From Hirsutella rhossiliensis (taxonomy: Eukaryota > Ascomycota > Sordariomycetes > Hypocreales > Ophiocordycipitaceae), in assembly GCF_020360975.1 (NCBI RefSeq), contig NW_025408683.1, forward strand, positions 434,001-498,000: a stretch of DNA of 64,000 nucleotides. Reading direction: 5' to 3'. This document shows, piece by piece, positions 57,966-64,000 of the stretch; positions within the stretch are counted from its first letter, which is position 1, and each line of letters opens with the position of its first letter. Position numbers and translations under genes: made by a program. A model generated the notes under the pieces. It saw only the letters and a program-made list of their open reading frames with translations, was not told the DNA's origin and made no database searches.

Positions 57966-60900
57966 AGGAACGGAGGAGGCAACGGATAAGTTAGGGACCT
58001 CGGAGAAGTAGTTAAACTAAAATAGCTAGGACTATTCGACGGTACTTATAGCACGCTTCGAGACTTTCTTACCTAACTTAAGGCCTACTACCGGTTTTAC
58101 CCTACTAAACTCTCGGACCTAGTCGAAAAGGTACTCTACGTAGGAAATTATTTATCTAGAACGGCACTCGCCTAGTTTAGACCTATTATAAGGGATTTTC
58201 TCGATAACTAACTAGCGCGACGAGATAACGAGATAGACGAAGTCTTTGCTAGTTTCTAAGGATTCGAAGAAGCTATTACGAAGGTATTCGGAACAACCGA
58301 CGAGGAACGAGAAGCCGAATAAAAACGTCGAGAACTCCGATAAAGGATCTTAGCATCGGATTATACTACGAAGTTCCGTTAAGTTACCTTAAAGCTTAAT
58401 TAGGACGACGAACCCCTTATATTACGATTCTACGACGGGCTTAAAGAAGAAGTTAAGGACGAGCTCTATAAGGAAAATCGACCTAATAACCTCTCGGACT
58501 ATATTGCTATAGCAGTACGAATCGACGATAGATAGTATACGCGACGCTAAGAAAAGAAATAAGGAAGAGGAAACTAGAACCCTTCCTACGGAAATAACTT
58601 TAGCCGACGCGCTAACTATAAGAAGAAGCGCGAAACTCCTATTGCCTACGCCTATATAACTAACCTAGGTAGGATAGATCTAGATATAATATAGAAAAGC
58701 AAAGGAAAGTGTTTTAACTGCGGGAAACTTAGATATTACTCTAAAGAATGTAGATAACCTCGTAAGGAGAAGAAAACCTACTAGGCACTAGCCCTAGAAA
58801 GTAAGAAACACCTAAACGCTACTAATAGATAGGAACTAAAGTATAAACTCCTTAGTTAGACTATATACTACGACGACGAATGCACGGTATACTTAAGCGA
58901 TAAAAACGGTACCGGATAGTTCCTAAAGCTACTAAAGAAGACCCTTATAATAATATAACGAAGGGATCCTAAAACATAGAGATAAGTTAAATTCGCAGAA
59001 CCGGAATACCCCTATCTTAAAGGAGTCTCCTAAGACTAGATTAGGAAGAACGGCAAACGATTCTAGGAAGACATATGAAATAAAAATCGATAACAACGAC
59101 GGGCAGTCTATAAACAATACAATAAAGAAGATATAGACGTAGCCCTTATGCTTACGAAACTTAGACAATAACCCGAAGAGGAATAACGAAGTATCGACGA
59201 TATAAGCTCTAAAGAATAAGAAATACCTAGAGAAACGGAAGACGAGAACGAACTCGTACTACTACCCTCGCTACTAAGGGAAAATGCTACGATTAGAGAA
59301 CACGCTCTATACTTCGAAGAATTCGAAGAAATACTTAAAATTAGAACCTAATAAACACCTTAAATTCTCACGGAAAACTAATAAGCTATATTAATTCGAT
59401 ATTAACCGGCACTACGCGGAGGAGACTACGCTATAGCTATCGCCGTAGTTAATACCTTTATAGCTCTATAACGAGAATAGCAACTACGAGGAGAATTTAG
59501 AGACGATCTATAAATACTACTTACTTATAAGCACTATAAGCATATTTTATAGATATTATGCGTCTACCTAGATTGCATAATATACTTCTAGATAAAGGCA
59601 CGACACGACGCCTTCCCGGTTAGGTTCGAGGGATAAGTACTTTCGAAACCCTACCTAAGCATAGAACTAGACTACTAGAAAATCGATCAACGCTACCCGA
59701 ACGACTAAGTTATATTATTAGAACCCGATTACGGCACGCTACTTAAATGCCGCGATAATTACGGTTTATTAACGAGATGTCTTTCGGAGATATGCAAAAT
59801 CTATAAATACGCTAAAATAGAGGAATAGTATAGCGCTACTCGCTCTAAGGCATCCGAACCTTTAATCTTCTAAAGACTTACGCAATAAGTTAAATGCAAT
59901 AAAGAAAATTATAACGAATACGTATACCCGAACTATAGAATTTATAAATACGAAAAAGCACGAGTATAGTATAAACGATATAACGATATACTAAAAGATT
60001 ATTAGCAATACGTACGAAGGCTATAAGCCGTATTCGACTAAGGAAGAATCGATATAGAAATACTACGTAAAAAATAGAAAGACGCTAAACGAAAACTCGA
60101 CCTTTAGTACGAAAACGAATAGAATTGCGAAGTATAGTACGTAATTAACTACGAAGTAGCACAATGCAAACGACATAGCGTTAAGAAATAAGAAATCTTC
60201 GATTAGCTATAAGAAATCAGTCTCTTAAGCCCCGACACGACACCACGCGATAAAAATATAAAGAAACGATATTAATAATAAATCGAAGAAGAATACCTAA
60301 ATAAAACGAATAAGGACTAGGCAAAAAACGAGGTACGCTATCTATAAAAGGGCTATAGACTAGCACGATACGATAAGATCTAAGGACCCTATGCATAGCA
60401 ACGGCAAGCTATAGCGACTAAATAGTATTAGATATCTAAATCGCGGGACATTACGCACGTATACTTTTAGACTACGGCGCGATAGGCAACTACGTTTTAC
60501 CTAGAGTCGTTAATCGTTACCGACTTATATAGAGATATAAGATAGATCTATATAAACTTACGAATATCGAAGGAGAAGCCTTTAACTATAACAACGGAAT
60601 TATTAATATAGAGATTAATTACCTCGATATTAATATCTAGGGCCACGACGAACGAGTTAACTTCGATATTATAGATATTAGAGAACACGACCTTATATTA
60701 GGGCTTCTATAGCTATAGGAGAGTAACCTACTAATTAACTAGAAAACTAGCTAGCTATATTAAGACAAAGACGTAAGTTTCTAGGACTAGTAGATTTAGG
60801 AGAAAGCAAAATTTTGCGATAATTTAGCTACTAAATAGGATAAAAGGGATAACCGTTTAAGTAAATTATTATAGGCTTTAGCGATACGGACGAAAACAGC

Positions 60901-63900
60901 AACCGAACCGGCGGATATAATAAAATCGACTAATAAGACCCACGTACTAACTAACACGGCTATATAACCTAGCATCCGATATAAATAGAATAAAGGATAT
61001 AATACGAAGATCCGAAGAGTTATTGCTACTCTAAGGAAAGACCTTAAATAAATTAATAAAGAGCTCGAGTTAAGAGAAACTAGCTCTTAAGAGAAAGAAT
61101 AAAGCCTATAAGATAGAATAAAGAACATCCCCTAGGAATACCGGAAATACGATAAACTCTTTAAGGAAGAACTCGAGATAGGGTTACCCGAATATAGCTA
61201 ATAGGACCACGAAATTTATCTTAAGGATAGAACAACGCCGACGTTCTATAAGATCTATAACCTAAACGAAAAGTAACTATAAACGCTACGCGACTACCTC
61301 GACGAGAATCTACGAAAAGGATATATACGAACGTTAATATCCGAAGTAGGCTACCTAGTTATATTTATTCTAAAGAAAAACGGCAAGCTACGACTAGTTA
61401 TCGACTATAGACGCTTAAACGATATTATAATAAAGGACCGAACACTATTACCGCTTATATAGGAACTACGAGATCGACTATATAGTAAAAAATAGTTTAT
61501 AGCCCTCGACCTTAAAGGCGCCTATAACTTAATACGTATAAAAAAGGGACACGAATAGATAATAGCCTTTAGAACGAAATTCGGACTATTCGAATATCTA
61601 GTAATGCTATTTAGACTTATAAATATACTAGCTACCTTCTAACGGATAATTAACAATATCCTACGCGAACACTTAGATATCTTTATAGTAGTATACCTAG
61701 ATAATATCCTAATCTTCTCGGACACCCTAGAAGAATATAAGGAATACGTCTATAAGGTACTCCGCGCACTTTAGAATGCGAAGTTACTAGTTAAACTAGA
61801 GAAAAGTAAGTTCTATATATAGGAAGTAGACTTCCTCGGATATACGATCTTACTAAGAGAGATACAAATATAATAAGATAAAATTAACTTAGTTAAAGAA
61901 TAGCTAACGCTAAAGAACGTTAAGGACGTATAAAGTTTCCTAGGATTTGCAAATTACTACCGACGATTTATTAAAGATTTCGGAAAGATTATAGCACTAC
62001 TATACGACTTAATAAAGAAGGAAAAAGGATTTATATAGGACGATAAAGCCAACGAAGCTTTTAAATGCATTAAGACTACGATTACGTAAGAACTAGTTTT
62101 AACTACCTTCGATCTAGAACGATAAATCGAACTCGAAACCGATATATTAGACTTTGCTCTAGGAGCATAAATCGGATAAAAAGACGATAAAGGAAGACTA
62201 CAACTAATTACATTTTACTCGAAAAAGCTATATAGCGCAGAACTTAATTACCCTATCTACGATAAAGAATTCCTCGCAATTATTTAAGCTTTTAAGGAAT
62301 TTCGATACTACCTTCTCGGAAGTAAGTATAAAGTTAAGGTCTATATAGATTATAAGAACATCTTATACTTTATAATAATATAATAGTTAAACGGACGATA
62401 GATCCGATAGGCCGAATACTTATTAGAATTCGACTACGAAATAATCTATAGGAAAGGAATAGAAAACGGTCGAGCTAATGCCTTTAGTCGACGAAGTAAC
62501 TATAATATAGGAGCACCTATAGCGAAAGAATAGCTCCTAGAAATCAACGAAAACGGAAACTACTAGCAACGATAGCTAAATATAATATTTAAAGTATAAC
62601 CCGACGACTCGATATACTAAAAGATCCTAAAATAGATAAAAGAATATAAAGCATTAAAGGGATACGATATAGAATATTCGGAAGTTCTAATATATAAAAA
62701 CAAAATCTAGATACTACTAGCGTTACGAGATAAAGTTATATAAGATATATACGAACATCTAATATATAGATACTAAGGAATCCGAAGAATAATAGAACGG
62801 ATTAAACGATAATATAACTTCCTATAGCTTAAGGAAGTAGTACGATAAGTTATTAAAAAATATAAACTTTACGCACGAAGCAAAGCTAAACGATATAAAC
62901 TATACGGAGAATTGCAACCGCTACTAGTACTAGAAAAACCATAGGATTCGATAGCTTTCGACTATATTATAAAGCTACTACTATTAAAAGAACCTATAAC
63001 TAACGTTAAGTACGATAGTATATTCGTTATTACCGATAGACTAACGAAGTATAGGTACTTCTTACTATATAAAGAAGCAAGTAATATAGAAGAGCTAGTA
63101 TATATATTCCTACGAATAATTATTAGCAATCACGGACTACCGAACGAGATTGTCTCTAATAGAGGAAGCATATTTATAGCTAAGTTTTAGCAAGCTCTTA
63201 TAGCACAATTAGGGACGAAACATAAGCTTAGCATAGCTTATTACCTATAAATAGATAGATAAATAGAACGACTTAACTAAACGCTTAAACAATATTTACG
63301 ATACTATATTAGCTACGAATAAAACGATTAGGTTAAATAGCTACTAATAGCGCAACTAGCTTATAATAGCTTAGTCACGGAAACAACTAAGCTCTTACTA
63401 GCATACGCTAATTACGGATATAACCTAGAAGCATTTAAGGTTACTCGATAAGGACTATAAGCGGAACGAGCGATACTATAAGTAGATTAGCTACGAAAAT
63501 TATATAAAGAAATACAATAAGAACTTTAATTCGTTAGAGAACGAATGTCTACTTACTATAATCGGAAAAGATTATAGGGACCAATCTTTCGAGAGGGAGA
63601 CATAGTCTACCTCATACGACGAAACATTAAAATAAAACGACTAAGCAATAAATTAGATTTTAAGAAACTTAGACCGTTTAAGGTTAAGAAAGCTATTTTA
63701 AAAGTTAACTACGAACTTTCGCTACTAATAATAATACGGATATACCCGATATTTCATATCTTATTATTAGAACCAGCACCACGAAACGCTAAACTATAGG
63801 ATAAAATCGAAGTCGATAATAATTAAGAATACAAAGCCAAACAAATACTAGACATAAGAAAATAAGGTTAGTAATAGGAATACCTTATTAAGTAGAAGGG

Positions 63901-64000
63901 ATACGGGCTAGAGGAAAATACCTAGGAACTACTTAAGCACTTAACCTACTACGGCTCTCTACTCCGATAGTTCTACTAGGCGAACCCTTAATCGGAAATA
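57966..64000 (+). mobile_element. GypB chromovirus gag-pol, RIP-degraded, cut by the window end
   Basis: In order on the plus strand: gag (about 57,990-59,370) with a CCHC knuckle at 58,710-58,751 (CFNCGKLRYYSKEC; the His is Tyr); about 1 kb of charged coiled-coil-like sequence with no known domain (59,400-60,430); an aspartic-protease-like segment (LDYGAIGNYV, near 60,460-60,490); RT from about 61,230 (KLRLVIDYRRLND; YLDN at 61,694-61,705); RNase H (about 62,100-62,500); integrase (about 62,740-63,450; ITDRLTKY, then SNHGLPNEIVSNRGS); PIFHILLLEP near 63,750; and a chromodomain at 63,827-63,945 (EYKAKQILDIRK, then KGYGLEENT). The order and chromodomain identify a Ty3/gypsy chromovirus. The many stops are TAG/TAA. 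It keeps more CA/TG than GypA, so it appears less mutated. No 3' LTR is in the window. Confidence 0.87.
58710..58751 (+). other. Gag zinc knuckle with His changed to Tyr
   Basis: C-x2-C-x4-Y-x4-C. All three cysteines are intact, but the histidine codon is TAT where CAT is expected, a CpA-to-TpA change. Nucleic-acid binding by this knuckle would be lost. Confidence 0.8.

Noticed and set aside
58932..59168. A 78-codon minus-strand open frame
   Set aside because: It is antisense to the GypB gag region, whose plus-strand reading has the zinc knuckle upstream. It is hydrophobic only because the complement of Lys/Glu-rich codons is Phe/Leu-rich.

Overview
The window reads as a transposon-dense, AT-rich compartment of a filamentous ascomycete (Pezizomycotina) genome. 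Outside one 5.6-kb island, the dinucleotides CA and TG are almost absent while TA is in large excess, and CG is still common. Nearly every open frame is broken by TAG/TAA. This is the expected scar of repeat-induced point mutation (RIP: CpA to TpA, read as TpG to TpA on the other strand). Short spliceosomal introns (49-57 bp) in the one recognisable host gene also fit a filamentous fungus.

Layout. Positions 1-28,667 are nested retroelement relics: a Ty1/copia element (family CopA, 1-3,761), a copia integrase relic, pieces of two chromovirus-type Ty3/gypsy families (GypA, GypB), a Zn2Cys6-like relic (7,210-8,128), two more copia families (CopB 8,129-10,698; CopC 10,699-16,692), and a near-complete Tad/I-like LINE (18,118-24,684) that split a GypA copy and later received a CopC solo LTR. 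Positions 28,668-34,262 are a RIP-spared island with normal CA/TG content. It holds an LtrA-family membrane-protein gene with four exons and one in-frame TAG, and a decayed fungal gene of unknown function on the other strand. Positions 34,263-64,000 return to RIP-scarred repeats: a full-length CopA (36,244-42,541), a full-length GypA with a clean CTTAT target duplication (42,656-49,610), a foldback element (49,631-49,760), a CopA solo LTR, an unassigned AT-rich block, a gag-like relic, a LINE reverse-transcriptase fragment, and the 5' LTR plus most of gag-pol of a GypB chromovirus (57,278 to the window end).

The elements do not work together as a pathway; the window is a stratified record of insertion followed by RIP. 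The most unusual signals are two Zn2Cys6-spaced motifs whose cysteines have become tyrosines, one of them antisense to gag-pol inside the full-length GypA; the repeated D-to-N loss of the second catalytic aspartate in four RT families, while the copia RT encoded as GAC-GAT kept it; and the lone TAG in the LtrA gene, which RIP leaking from the flanking repeats could explain. Element edges are estimated by eye from repeat comparison. Edges with target duplications are exact; the others may be off by tens of bases.
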